The notes: generated by a model not told the origin, from the letters alone. A stretch of DNA of 64,000 nucleotides from Turritopsis dohrnii (GCA_027922465.2 BQMF02000022.1:372001-436000), one strand, 5' to 3'. Positions 20,798 through 32,641 are shown, counted from the stretch's first letter. Program-made: numbers and translations.

Positions 20798-23050
20798 TTA
20801 TTTGTGTACAAGATCATCGAAAACAAAAACTTGGACAACACAATAAAAAATCGTCTGTACAGTATTTCTATCTTTGTGATATGTTTGACTGTAGTATAAT
20901 GGAAACATGACCAGAAAGCAGACGGTGGCGGTAAATGTTGCGAACGCTATATACTTGGTTTCATTGAAATTTGATGGAAGTGATCTGCCTCTAAATCCTT
21001 GTATGTTGCAAAACAAAAGCAAAACGAACAAATAAAAGATTTGAACTTGTGTATGAGTGTCAACGTTGCAATAAGTTTCGCGAATTTTCGCCTTATAATG
21101 CAATCTGATGTTGACAAAGACAGGTGATTGACTGAATGTGATGATAGCAAGTACAACATGTCCTACAACAACCAAGAACACTATGAAGATTTGTATGGTC
21201 TTAGTGACTGCCACTTCTTTACTTGATTGACGAACTTTTGCTTTGAATGCATTTAATATCTTTTGAACCTTGGATAATGCAACGCCAATGGCAACAGAGA
21301 AACAGAATCCAGTGACAACAGATGAAGAAAACAACTTTCTAATGTTGGTTTTGTAATCATTGAAAATGGTAATGCAGTGTAAATCACTGAAGAAACAATT
21401 ATTTGAAAAACAGATATTCCAAAGTCCGATGATCGTACACATGGAGTCTGTCGGTATTTGATGAAAACAATTAAGAGGATAAGAGGATAAGCCAGCTAGA
21501 ACTGAAGTGATTACTCCACCCATATCTTGCAACCTTATTGTTTGGTTAGTAAACATATCGACACATGATGTTTTGTTAAAACTTGTAAGAGTTAACTCGG
21601 TACATAGAGTGCAGTTCATATGAGCATGGAGTGGTTGTGCAGAGTTTTCTTCACATCTTTTACATGTTCAACCATATTCTTGATGCCAGTTTGAAAGGGA
21701 ACGATTTGAAGACCCAAAAATGATCCCCCATCTTGGATAACAAGGATGCTTTGGGCAAATTGATTCGGGTGGAATGTGGGAGTTGTGAATCCATGATCAG
21801 TTGGGGTAACTATCGTAGATGTACGATGTTTAGTATAAAGTTTGATGAACTTGTAAAGCCGCCTTATTTCTTCCTATGATTTTATGCCACAAATATTCAA
21901 AAATGTAAGTTTTATTCCACTGTGAATTAGTAATATAATATTTCCTTAATGTCATCCAAATATATTGGTAAAATAGTGAATTGAAATCTTGAAATTCCAT
22001 AAGATGAGGATAATGCAACTTAAAAGAGCTTGTACCGAATCTTGCAAACCAATAATCATAATGATGATTGATTTAGATGTAAATAAAAAGAAATATTAAG
22101 CTCTTGTAAGCTTCGTAGATATATTTCAATGAAGTAAACAAGTAAATGGAGTCTTTGACGGCTGAATATTCTTTTACTAGACTTGGGTCAGTTCTCTCGT
22201 TAGCAATCAGCCAAACCAATCGGCTTTCTGCAACAAATATGGATTAGCTTTATGCTCTGTATCTCCCAGCAAAAATAAAATGGTAGGAGACACAGAACTG
22301 TTTAATTTCTTCAGAAACCCATTAATTTCCGTTTCAATATAAGCATTCAGTGAGTAATAGGTCATACACTTCATATCGTTCTCAAGTTTCAAATAATTCC
22401 ATAGCTCATGAAAGTCCAGAAATTCTTGTGTCGGATGTAGTTGCATGCAAATGAAACCGAAATGCTTGAAATTGAAATAATTGAGGAAGTGACTGATGTA
22501 GTAAATGTCACTTTTTGGCTGATATCCTGGAATATAGTAGGGATAAAGTAGAGGGTCAGGAAATACAAATTCTTCCGATATCAAAATATTTGCCATCTGT
22601 GATCATATTTGTTGGCATAAATGCAAAATTGCCATTATGTTAGATGAAACCCTTCCATAAATGCAATGTTGTTTATTACATTCAGTTCCAAAATCCTTTT
22701 CCCTGTACTTCTGCTCAAGTACAAATGATATGGTGAGATGAAGTAGTTGATTCATGTCTTCACATACATCAAAAGATATGTAACCTATTGGATATTTCAA
22801 TGGATATCCCAAGTAGGACTTATCCTTCTGAAATAGAGCTTTTGCAGCTAAATGCAGCATCAATGATGTGCGGTCCAATCTTTAATAAATCATCAGATCT
22901 TAACGATAGCATATTGATAAAGTTATATAATTCAGGATCTGAGATGTTTCTAGGTGGTTCTTGATAATCTATAACTTTAATGCAATGTAAAGGTGATAAA
23001 TCCATTACTATCTTTAGTGCTGCTACTATGAAAACTTCGTTTGATAACAT
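20798..23050 (-). pseudogene. Family C G-protein-coupled receptor, decayed
   Basis: Read on the reverse strand. About 23050-22207 resembles the Venus-flytrap ligand-binding domain: SSNIMAILHLCQQI then YFNFKHFGFICMQ, matching the usual hinge-to-lobe order. About 21619-20798 (273 codons) gives a Cys-rich linker (NCTLC...TSC) followed by the seven-helix region; the FRGRSLPSNFNETKYIAFAT block before helix 7 is diagnostic of family C. Damage: an in-frame TGA at 22603-22605 within an otherwise continuous frame, a frame change near 22850, and stops or a frame change between 22200 and 21620. Some gaps could be introns, but no good splice signals rescue the TGA. Helix 1 is poorly preserved. Probably a pseudogene; ligand unknown. 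Confidence 0.65.
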
Positions 23051-25089
23051 CTTGCTTCACTCGAGTGCAGAAACAGTTCGCCATGCAACAATTTATATCA
23101 AAATTTCTCAAAACACCTGCTGTTTTTGTTTAATTAATTGTTTAATTATTGTTAATTACAGTTTGATCAACACATATCTATAATCTTATATATAATAGCG
23201 AGTGTGTGTCACACTTTTATTTTGGAGAGGAGCACATTGTAATATTACGCCATTTCTGAAATTGTTTGATGTTGCATTCAACTCAGTTTTTATTCCTTAA
23301 TGTTGTATTAACTGCTAAATTTTCTGTCAGTTAAAAAACACTTACACCTGTGTGTGCGTCATGGTAACTCAATTGCCCAATCGACTACGCAAAGAGGTAA
23401 TCATTGTCAGTGTAAAAGTTTGGTTTTTATTCTTTTGCCTATTCTTTCCATTTCTTGCACTGCTCACATACATTTTCTGTCGAAATATATTGGAAGTTTC
23501 TACGTTCTGTATTATCAGTATTGGTGATGGGGCATTTGTTGGTAAGTGTTGTTTCATCTATTGCAACAAGTTTGTGAAAGTTTTATCTTGTTAGGTAAAA
23601 AAGGTAAGATAAGATAATGCAATAGCTATCCGTACACTTTACTCTTTGACTTAGTTTTAGAATAGTTACACCTGCAAATTGTTTTAGGCTTACTACGAAG
23701 ACAGTAGCACCTACTTATTACTAATTAATGTAATTATTAAATAGTCACGTGTGTATCCTATCGTTTATATGTTTGTTTACGACGCGTGCGCCAAAATCCC
23801 GATGAAACGTTTACATGGTTCTATATTATTTTTTTTTGAAAAAGAAGAATTTTATGAGAAGGATGGGCTTGTGTTTGTCCGAAAATAAGTAACCTGAAGG
23901 CCATTGATCCAAAAATTAGGAGCAGCTTGGGGTTGAATTTCCTAGGAAAATAACAATGGTTTAGGATGCCAACCCCATTGGAATGTGCCAATCATGTTTT
24001 TACTGTTTCTATGCTACAATTTGTACTGCTGGTACTTCACTGTTGCTGGTTCACTTTATAACAAACACCTGTCATACTGTAAACCAAAGTGGGCATTCAA
24101 AGAGTCTTACCCTTGGACTGAATTTGGCATTCACGATATCAAGATCACGTTTTTATCATGATAACACAAGATTAAGCTTTTCCCATGAATATTTTCATGA
24201 ATCACTATTTTCTATCATTAAGGGCTCAGCGTACGAAATTTTTTTTTTTTTTTTTTTTGACAGATGCTTTTTGAGAAAGTTATGGCCATTTTTTGTTATT
24301 CAACATTTCTAAGTTATGACAACCTTTTTCCATATACTCAAAAGGTTTTTAATTAAATTAGCAGCTCACTTTTTGAATTTATTAAAGGCTGTCATATTGT
24401 CGTGTATGTGATGAAAAATCATTAGTGTTCTTCATTTTTTGGGCTCCATTTTCCAAGCAAGTAGCTGATTTCCTTTAAAACTTTACACGGTCGTAGGTGA
24501 AAGCCTGTTAACGAAAAGAGTGGCTGAAATTTGAGAGAAAATTCCTAATTGGCTCAAAATCCGTGATTGTTTTCAACTATGCAATAGCGCAGAAGTTACA
24601 GCTTAAAGCAGCAAACGGAAGTCCGTATTTTTGATCGTTTTTACAGACTAATTTCTTTTTTATTATATTTATGCACCGTTGGATAGAAAATTTATTGCTC
24701 TGCACGAATTCTATACACAGGGGATGCAGGGGAGAAGGGTATACATCATATTAGTGTTCTGTTTGTCTCTTTAGTGTTAAGTAAGGAAACATTCATAGTA
24801 TGCAACCAGCAAACAGATTATATTTTATGTTGTTTTGGGACATTTGCAACCAATAGGCCATAAGCCAATATAGGGATTAATAAAATTTTCCTCATTTCTT
24901 ATTTAGAAAATTTAGCAAAAAATTTAAACAACAAATTTTTCTTCAGTTCGTATGTAACTTCCCGTTGAATCCCTTACACCGGAGGAATTTTTACCACTAT
25001 TAAAAATGCCTCACTTCTGTAAGCGTGACTTTAGGGGAGTCAGACATTTAGCGCTTCGCTTATATATCATGGGTAAAACGCATACACAA
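23051..25089. other. Intergenic sequence, about 2 kb
   Basis: No gene supported. At 23181 a TCTTATATATAATAGCG motif resembles the 5' end of the Helitron at 54632 but no matching 3' end was found. About 23820-23960 is a diverged relative of the AATAAGAACA-type element at 33934. A 22-base T run lies at 24239-24259. The remainder is undistinguished. Confidence 0.45.
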
Positions 25090-25345
25090 TTGTTTACCAC
25101 AGTTGTAAAGAATCAACTTTCCAATAAAATAAGTAAAGTTTTTTTGAAGACATTCTGGTGGTAACTAATCAAGTTAAAGACATTCTACTACTTTCCCACG
25201 GACTTCAAATATTTTCTTTGTTTAACATGACCACTTATATAAACAAGTATTCCTTTCAAGTTTTGCAATACTATTTTTAAATTCGGCGCCAGTTTCGGAA
25301 TGATCTCTGGTTAACTTCCATATGGAATTATTCTACTTAGGTCAA
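25090..25345 (-). pseudogene. DUF229 C-terminal relic with 3' flank
   Basis: On the reverse strand 25340-25252 aligns with the last 30 codons of DUF229 B: GAC-CTA-AGT-AGA-ATA corresponds to its DVSRI, and CTGGCGCCGAATTTAAAA to its LAPNLKK segment. A TAA falls inside and the frame slips before the end. The flank to 25095 matches the sequence 3' of DUF229 B (35385-36260) without the 720-bp MITE present there. A duplicated, dead gene end. Confidence 0.7.
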
Positions 25346-26045
25346 ATTTATTTGAACGTTTAAGCGGTTGCCAAATCCGGGAAGAAAACTATGAAGCGAA
25401 AACGTCTATACAGAAAATAAAGAAGTTTTGCAATTTGCTTTTGGTATTTTATTAGAATGGTAGAAAAGAATAGATAAGAGCAAATCCACTGTTGTTATCC
25501 TTTCAAAATATTCAATGAAGACTTTCAAGTTGAAAGTTCAAGCATCATATGTTTTTATTTGTGATGGTCGGTTTTACCAATTATTCCCAGTGGGCAAACT
25601 CGTTGAAAAATCGCCGTGAAAATGTGAATTTCTATAGAATTATACAGACTAACTGGGTTACTTTAACATATCGAATCGTGTTGTTTTGAACAGAAGCAAG
25701 AGAGGCCATGTCAGTGCTTAGTTTCCATAACAACAATGATATAAACTAAAATATGTGCAGGTTTCGTGCTAGAAATCAAAGTTTATAAATGTTTTCATTA
25801 TGTTTTACTGATCCAATTTTAGTCTAACGAAATTTTGTTATGAAAAGTTATTTTTCAAGCTTACTTTTATCACTGCTTTTCCGTCAAATCAAAATGGCTT
25901 GCCTCGTTTCTCAATCAAAATCAAAAGAATTAAATTTAGATCGTTAAGACCGCTATTTTTTCTCTAATTTATATTCCGTTCACAATCAGCGAAATACTTT
26001 CAGCTACATGTAAAAATATTTCCATAATCAACAAAGGCTTTCAAG
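25346..26045. repeat. Locus-specific duplicated block R, copy 1
   Basis: This block is paralogous to 27628-28150 (copy 2) and, for its second half, to 30262-30760 (copy 3). Landmarks are TTTTATTAGAATGGTAGAA, GAAATCAAAGTTTATAAATG and ATACTTTCAGCTACA. Each copy lies upstream of a peptide gene, so the block is part of the duplication unit of the array. A foldback repeat (about 25585-25650) interrupts this copy. Confidence 0.65.
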
Positions 26046-26477
26046 ACCCATTTTTCATTTGATTACCAATTTTTCGAGATATTACAGTGGGTAATGACAA
26101 AAAGAAGTTTAAAATAATTCACGCAGAGTCAGAATATATACATAACGAACTGTGAGAATCTACTTATTCAACTAAACGAATTTATACTGTCTTCCATTTT
26201 GTGTCCTGCACATCCCTTCAATATGTTGCACTTTGTGGCCAGCTTAATCAACCACAGTCAATAATGCGGACGTATAACTTGTTTGTATATAGAATGTTTT
26301 CAATGCATTCACAATAGTATGATTTTCTATCAAAAGGGAAGCAAATTTTTAAAAGGAAGATGCGAATTTTGAAAGAAAGATGTTAATCTTGAAAAAAAGA
26401 ACATTTTGAAAAATCATTGCATTCGTGTGTCACGTAAGAAAAACAAGAAAAGAAATAAGAAAAACAATCCTGTCAAG
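26046..26477 (+). promoter_or_regulatory. Upstream region of peptide gene 2, shared with gene 1
   Basis: From about 26130 this region aligns with 15590-15988. Shared stretches include AATAGTATGATTTT and ATTTTGAAAGAAAG. A core promoter is not obvious. The role is inferred only from position and conservation. Confidence 0.4.
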
Positions 26478-26784
26478 ATGAAAACTCTTGCTTTCCTCCT
26501 TGTTTTTGGAATGATAGTTGTTTTCAGCTATACTGAATCATTGAATGAAGAAGAGTTTCTGGAAGATGAATGGGATGAAGTTCTTAATGAGAATGATCGA
26601 GAAAAGAGAGACATAAGCAATGAATTTCAGGTAAAAGCAACATTTAGCTAAAACCATCGATAAACAAGTGTCATCCATTATCTGAAATAGAAAGAGCAAC
26701 GTAAATCCTAGTTGATAATAATGTTCTTACATTTTTTAGGTCAAAAGTTTCATAAACAGGAGAAGACGATTTTTTGGAAAGTGA
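26478..26784 (+). CDS. Secreted acidic-spacer/Arg-rich peptide precursor 2
   Basis: Two exons, 26478-26630 and 26740-26784 (GT-AG intron of 109 bp, phase 0), 65 residues. Exon 1 matches gene 1 in all but a few bases and keeps the signal peptide, acidic spacer and Lys-Arg site at residues 43-44. Exon 2 differs from gene 1: it encodes a hydrophobic/basic tail with four consecutive Arg followed by two Phe, and ends Gly-Lys-stop. The predicted mature amidated peptide is 19 residues. Genes 1 and 2 form the closer pair: upstream regions and 3' UTRs align. No interruption is seen, so the gene looks intact. Its function is inferred from architecture only. Confidence 0.72.
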
Positions 26785-27627
26785 AACAACACTATATTTC
26801 AAAAGATGAAGAAGAAGAAGAAAAGTATCATAGGTGTTTCCATAATTTGATAATCCTAAATTTAATTTTCATGTAAACTGTATTTTATTCAAGGGAAACA
26901 ATATTTGCTGTTAGATTTTTTGATTTTGTAGCTATCATCTGCACATTACTGACAATACTTTCTCACCACAAGCATTACTTCGATTCATTTTAAAGGAAAA
27001 TCTCTACTATAGTCACGGCGGGAAGATTTTTTGCATTGTAATTTCTCTCACACCCGCGGAATTTTTATTTAGCCGAAGTGATTGCTCTTGTTTCTACTTT
27101 AATTCGTTGGAGTTCTTCTGTAACTTAAGGAAATTCTGCTTTACTTCACTTTCTGATTTGATATTCTGATTACCAAAAACACAGTTTCTCTTCTGTGTTC
27201 TTGGAGCTATGAAAATGCATTTCGATAATAAGTAAGATAATAAGTTTTGTATTATTTCCTTAAGAAAGATGTCACAGGGACGTGTCATTTTGACTCATTT
27301 CACAGGATTTTGTGACAACGAAATGAAATATAACCAAATTTTGACTGCGTTTGTGCAAACCTTCAATACTCGTCTTATTTCGAACAGTTGTGACTGGTCC
27401 GGATATGGATACTTACATGTCTCTGGCTCGTCCGAAAGACGTTGGAAAACGTTGGAACGTTCGTCTTTTGTTGTATTCACTTCTGCGAGGTCTCTTGCAG
27501 AAAAATTTCAATTCAAGTATTTTCTTATTTGGCCCTTAAGAAAACACCTTATAAACAATAGGGATGCTATAACCTAAACCTTTCTGCTTGACACCTGACC
27601 AAGACAGTGTTTCTAAATAACATATAT
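26785..27627. other. 3' flank of peptide gene 2 and unassigned sequence
   Basis: The first 130 bp are probably 3' UTR (GTATTTTATTCAAGG shared with gene 1). From 27269 to 27577 (+) there is an open frame of about 102 codons, with slightly higher GC than the surroundings and several Trp and Arg residues (RRWKTLERS). I recognise no domain and cannot say that it is real. Confidence 0.4.
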
Positions 27628-28150
27628 TATCGTGCCATGAGGTCACATTTATTCAAAGGGGTAGACAGTTGTTAAAATAGGGAAGAGAACTATAAAGCAA
27701 AAACGGTAAAAAGCATTTTAAATTTGTTTTTGATGTTTTATTGGAATGGTAGAAGATAAAAGATAGGAGCAACTCTACTGTTATTATCCCTTCAATATAT
27801 GAATTGAAGACTTCCCGTTCAACGTTCAAGCATATCAGAGTTTCATTTGTCCTTATCTGATTGTATTTTATTGCCTTCAACAAAAGCAAGAGAATCTGGG
27901 TTCGACGATGTGGTGTCAATCTTTAGTTCCCATAACAATAATAATAATCTATCATAACGATGTTCGGGTTTTGTGTTAAAAATCAAAGGCTTTTGAAAAT
28001 CCATTATGCTCTAATTACCCAACTTTTATTTTAACATAACTATGTTATCAATGGATGTTCCCCCAAGTTTGGTTTACATACTGTTTTTCAGCCAAATCAA
28101 CATTTGTCATTTTTAAATCAAAATCATAATATATTTTGCTGAGAGTACAA
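27628..28150. repeat. Locus-specific duplicated block R, copy 2
   Basis: It aligns with 25346-26045 from AGGTCA.ATTTATT through ATTTTGCTGAG, with no foldback insertion. It lies directly upstream of the conserved promoter block of peptide gene 3. Confidence 0.65.
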
Positions 28151-28159
28151 TTGAATATA

Positions 28160-28510
28160 GCTGAATAAATATAGCTATATATATATTATAGCTGAATATT
28201 GCTTAAGTAAAGATGATAAATAACTGATTTAAGCATGCATTCAGTAAAACAAAAAGATTTCTTCATAGCAGGTCAAGCAATTGTGTTTGGCTAAAACACA
28301 ACATTTATACAAACCTTGAGACGTATCTACAAGGCCAGATGAACGTTACTAAATTTTTAACAAAAAAACATCCGAATTTCAAGCTTAGAGTATTTGAACA
28401 CGGTTGAAAGTTAAAATATTTCGTAAAAAACTTTATTGTCTTAAATCGCATCCTTAATGAAACGCTGACTGTTGTTGCAAAAGCGTGTTTCAACAAAAAC
28501 AACTATCAAG
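28160..28510 (+). promoter_or_regulatory. Upstream block shared by peptide genes 3 and 4
   Basis: Aligns with 32325-32641. Shared landmarks are GCATTCAGTAAAACAAAAA (with variants), CATTTATACAAA.CTTGAGAC, AGGCCAGATGAAC and the leader CTATCAAG before ATG. The ATTTATACAAA stretch about 200 bp before the ATG could serve as a TATA-like element. Conservation against diverged flanks suggests a promoter; recent duplication is the alternative explanation. Confidence 0.45.
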
Positions 28511-28869
28511 ATGAAAACTCTAGCTATACTAATAGTTCTTGGAATGATGGTTGTTTTCAGCTATACTGAATCATTGAATGAAGAAGAGTTTCTGGAAGAT
28601 GAATGGGATGAAGTTCTTAATGAGAATGATCGAGAAAAGAGAGACATAAGCAATGAATTTCAGGTATGAAACAGAATGAAAAAAATTTACTGATGATTAA
28701 TATCTATGTCATTGTAATACGTTGCAGAAGACAGGCATATTTTATTCTCTTAATTTGAGTCATTTCTAAAACATAGGAAAAACATTATCAATGATGAAAC
28801 TATTGTAACTAATGTTCTTTATTATAGGGAGACATTATAAGAGGAACAAGGAGAAGACGGAGTAGTTGA
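28511..28869 (+). CDS. Secreted acidic-spacer/Arg-rich peptide precursor 3
   Basis: Exons 28511-28663 and 28828-28869, GT-AG intron of 164 bp, phase 0, 64 residues. Exon 1 encodes the family signal peptide, acidic spacer and Lys-Arg site. Exon 2 encodes a tail with four consecutive Arg and two Ser at the end. Where the other three genes have a Gly codon followed by Lys and stop, this gene has TGA (28867-28869) followed by AAG-TGA. One G-to-T change (GGA to TGA) would explain this. The peptide therefore lacks the amidation signal and would have a free carboxyl end of about 20 residues. Upstream and 3' sequences pair it with gene 4. It could be an early pseudogene or a functional non-amidated variant. 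Confidence 0.68.
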
Positions 28870-29264
28870 AAGTGAATCTGCACTGCTATATACGAGCAAA
28901 GACGAAGAAAATTATTGTTTTGGATGATTATTAAATTTACTCTAAAATTGTTTCTCATGTTGGAACTAAACTTTATTCTGTCAAGGAGAAAAGACACTTG
29001 CTGTTGTAATTTTTTTACTGTTTTTATTTGTTGTTAAATTAGCCTTTTTTGATCACGATGTATTAGTGGTTGAATAAAATTTATCAGAGCCTTTATCTGA
29101 AAGTGGCTTAGATTCTTGCATGTAAACATGACATCTTACAATAAAGTTGGCGTCGTTTTGAACTGCGTGGTGTAACTAATAGTATGAACAGTGGTGTTGT
29201 CGACACAACAAATGAAATTGTCTGTTTGTCCGATTCCAATGCTGTTTTGATGTTGTTCATTGGA
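28870..29264. other. 3' flank of peptide gene 3, shared with gene 4
   Basis: GGATGATTATTAAATTT and CATGTTGGAACTAAACTTT near 28921-28975 recur after gene 4 and are probably 3' UTR. About 29100-29264 (AAACTGCGTGGTGTAACTAA type sequence, GTTGTCGACACAACAAATGAA) is repeated at 34870-35045, showing how far the duplicated unit extends. Confidence 0.55.
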
Positions 29265-30262
29265 CGTCTTTCTCTGAACACAGCGATGTGCTCTTTTTGT
29301 CATTTCGTGAAAAGAACGAGAAATAAAATTTTGGTTTTGTCAAAGATCATTTGTTGCGTCAACAATTTTTCTTCTTAACTCTGGTAAATTCTGGATCTAC
29401 TTTTTGTTTTAAGTAGTTCCACAGAAAAAAAATCACAAGGGGTTAAGTCTGGGGATCTGGGAGGCCACTCGGTGCCATGCAACGCCACAACTCGATCTTC
29501 AAAAGCCGTTGTACCAACACAGTTCTATGGGCGGATACACCATGAATCCACCAGACACCGTCAAATGTTGACCCAAATTGATGAGAATTTCTTGCTATAG
29601 CAGGAAAGACAAATCGCAACAACATATCACCGTAGGTACGACCATTAACATTTCGATTGAAGAAATATGGTCCAATCATTTCTCCATTTCTACAAAGCGA
29701 GATCCAAACGTGAAGCTTATCTCGTGAATGATGCCTTTCAAACTTGAAATCTGGAGGGTTACCTTTCGGTGCATAGCATCGTACATTTTGCGTGCTGACT
29801 GTACGGATGCCACTGCAAATCATTTTTTACGATGCGATTAAAACTTGATTTTGACAAGCCAACAGTGTTTCTCCTACACGACAGTTGACGTTGGCCTAAG
29901 TAACCCTTGAACTCTTTGAATATGTTGGTTCGTACGTACTGTTCTTCTCCTACCACTTCTTCCCTTGTTTACATTCCAACTTGTTCCATCAACGTGATAT
30001 TTTCGGATGTTATGCTGAATTGTGCTCTTTGCCGGTGGATTTCTTCCGGGAAAAGCTTTACGAAATTGTTCCTGGACAGCAAGATAAGTCCTTGTTTCGT
30101 GGTATTTTTCACAACAAAAATACGTTGTTCTTTCGTAAGCATAGCTATGATGTTTTATCTCATGAAAAACACTTTTAAAAAATTTAAAATTTAGTCTACA
30201 TTTAGTTCTTTTAAAACCATAATAATTTCCTAAAGATTGTTCATACGATTTAATTCCCCGTA
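29265..30262 (-). pseudogene. Decayed mariner-family transposase
   Basis: Read on the reverse strand, the N-terminal DNA-binding half appears near 30120-29900 (FRKAFPGRNPPAKSTIQHNI then GRSGRRRTVRT), followed after frame changes by the catalytic half near 29820-29440 (WISLCRNGEMIGPYFFNRNV, then GVWWIHGVSAHRT and LWRCMAPSGLPDPQT). The C-terminal tail (IVDATNDL, RCVQRK) reaches 29265. Several frameshifts and stops make it non-functional, and the expected catalytic Asp region (normally QDGA.AH) reads IHGVSAH. Related to the relic at 3049-4335. It interrupts the duplicated flank of peptide gene 3. Confidence 0.85.
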
Positions 30263-30760
30263 TCACAATTTCGTGTCAGAAATCAAAGTTTATAAATGTT
30301 CTCTCATCACGTTTTATCCATCCACCTTTAGTTTAACAAAACTATGTCATGAAATAAACCCATTTATGTATTTTTAATGTTTGTGTTGGGTAGGTTGCTT
30401 TTATTATACTCCGCCTTCAGATTTACTTTTTTATGTGCTCCATGATATTGAATGTAGTAATTTGTTCCTGTATTGATTCTCTCGTCGTTTGTGGTGACAT
30501 GAAAAGAAACAAACAAAGCTGATTAGTGGGTTGAGTTTACCTCATGTGTACGTGCATTTCCCAAGTTTAGTATAAACACTGTTTTTCAGCCAAATTAACA
30601 TCAACCAACTTGTTCATAAATCAAAATCAAAATATTTTGCTGAGGGTTTCATTGAGGTCGTTAAGATGGCTATTTTTATTTTTATGTGGTAATTTTCGAT
30701 AATTTGTGTTCCGTTCGTGATCAGCAAAATACTTTCAGTTACAATTAAAGTAAATTTCCA
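30263..30760. repeat. Locus-specific duplicated block R, copy 3 (partial)
   Basis: It aligns with the second half of block R copy 1, from TTTCGTG.CAGAAATCAAAG to ATACTTTCAGTTACA, with an unrelated insertion at about 30370-30545. Its first half is replaced by the mariner relic. Confidence 0.6.
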
Positions 30761-30761
30761 A

Positions 30762-30812
30762 GAGATTGAACCCCGGCCTCATGAATTTCCAGAGAGATAA
30801 CCACTGCACACA
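30762..30812 (-). repeat. tRNA-like SINE head fragment
   Basis: On the reverse strand CAGTGGTTATCTCTCTGG is followed by GAGGCCGGGGTTCAATC, which are A-box and B-box-like. It matches the head at 5890-5980 and is too short and unpaired to be a tRNA gene. Confidence 0.45.
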
Positions 30813-31650
30813 GCATCACTATGGTAAGATTTATGGAAGACACAAGGAACAAAGATCAGTGAAGGAGACAAAAATCAGCTTACAGTGCCTTGATTTATTT
30901 GATTGCCAGTTTTTTTTAAAAAAAATGTTAACTAAACTGATGATGACTACGGACGTTAGTGGAAACGTCTTTTAATATTTTTAATATCTGTACCTTAATT
31001 TTGAATAAACATTAAACTTCCTAACCTCGTTTTTACTGTTAGCTCACTATTATGAATGTCCCCGCAACAGACTTAGAATAAGCAGGCCCATGGTTGGACA
31101 AGTTATGAATGTCCCCGCAACAAACTTAGAATAAGCAGACCCATGGTTGGACAAGTTTTACAATACAACGAATAGTTTAAGGAGTAGTGTAATCATGTGA
31201 CATAGTGTAGTAGTGGCGGTATTTCAAAACTTAATTGAGGTATGCAAACTAAATAGAACTGAAAATCTGCACAAATCTTTGCTCTCTTTAAGTCACAATA
31301 AGTCGCATACGCAAAAAGTCGCGAGCACAAATTCTTGCGAGCAAATTCTCGCGACTTTCGCGACATTTTGTTTCAGGACAATTTTCGTTTTAAGGATTTT
31401 TCGCAACTTTTAAATATTTTCACAAAACATATTTCGCAATTCTTCAGCTATTTTTTCTCATTTCCGGAGGTAAACCCTGAAGAATTTCCCCCGTAAAATT
31501 GCCAGCCATCCTTTAGTTGTATTCCAACGTCTTGTGTCAGCCCATAAATGATTGACAAAAGTCAGTGAATGCAAATAGTGGATGCATTTTTATTGGGGAT
31601 GACGTCCAAAAGTTTATATATAAAAAAGAACAAGAAAAAAAATGTAAAAA
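30813..31650. other. Intergenic sequence with a 53-bp direct duplication
   Basis: At 31051-31158 a 53-bp unit (TATGAATGTCCCCGCAACA...GGTTGGACAAGT) is present twice in direct succession with two or three differences. About 31290-31400 is rich in short TCGCGA-like motifs. No gene. Confidence 0.6.
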
Positions 31651-32113
31651 TCATGATCACAACAGATTTGGACAGTTAAAGAAAGAAAAAAAAAACGAAG
31701 AACAACAATTTGTAATATAGCCTTCTTGCATACACAGAAATCCAATTACAAGATCTGCCAAAAATCAGTCCATTGAATAAAATTTATTGAATGAAAGATT
31801 TAGAGCTAAAACATATCCAAAAATTTAAATGCATGGTTGGCAAAATTTCAAATGTCAGGCTGTGCTTTAAAATCCTTGCCGTTCCCTTTCACTAAAATAA
31901 CACAAAAGTAATAAGAAAAATGTCTAAGCAATTATAGTAAACGACCTCCCTAAATAACACAGTATAATATAATAATGAATTAGAAACCATATACAAAAAA
32001 CATTCTGTCTACCATCTGCAATACCATGCATAAAAGAACAAAGTCAGCTAATAATTCTACACCATTGTAATTGTAATTGTATACCGTGTAACAGCAACAC
32101 GAACAGTTGGAGT
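31651..32113 (+). repeat. Left arm of a large inverted repeat flanking peptide gene 4
   Basis: This roughly 460-bp segment is the reverse complement of 33316-33769, with moderate divergence and small gaps. Matching landmarks are ATCATGATCAC, ACAGAAATCCAATTA, ATGGTTGGCAAAATTTC, GTATAATATAATAATGAATT and AAAGTCAGCTAATAATT. The outer 110 bp belong to the CTAGGTTTGGACAG dispersed repeat family. Confidence 0.75.
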
Positions 32114-32324
32114 AAAAGGGAAACATGGGTGAGAGAACTATGGGGAATTTTGAAAACGAAACTTAATGTAAAATTGAGATAACACAATCAATTTTTATTG
32201 ACTTCTTTTGTCAGTCTTATTTTTGAATCGTGAGAAAAGTTTCTTGCTGAATAACGATGTATGTGAAAGGTTTAAATATAAACTTCATTTCCTGAACATA
32301 AGGAGACTTTGCTAAACCTAAAAA

Positions 32325-32641
32325 GAATAAAATTTTGCTGAATATCGCTTACGTAAAAATGATCGACAAGCAATTACAGCGTACATTCAGTAAAACAAAA
32401 ACATTTCAACATAATGTCGTCAGCATTTATACAATTGGCTATTTATACAAAACTTGAGACATTAATGAGGCCAGATGAACCTTAGTAAATTTAAATAAAA
32501 ACATATGAATTTCAAGTTGATATAGTTTGAACATGACTTATCGTAAAAATATTTCATAAAAAGCTTCGTTATCTTGTCACAACTTTCATCTAAAGTTGGC
32601 TGTTGTCGTAGGAGCTCGTCTCAACAAAAATATCTATCAAG
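32325..32641 (+). promoter_or_regulatory. Upstream block of peptide gene 4
   Basis: Counterpart of 28160-28510; see the landmarks given there. TATTTATACAAAACTTGAGA lies about 190 bp before the ATG. Confidence 0.4.

Noticed and set aside
29907..30194. Plus-strand frame of 95 codons
   Set aside because: Antisense to the mariner transposase relic.
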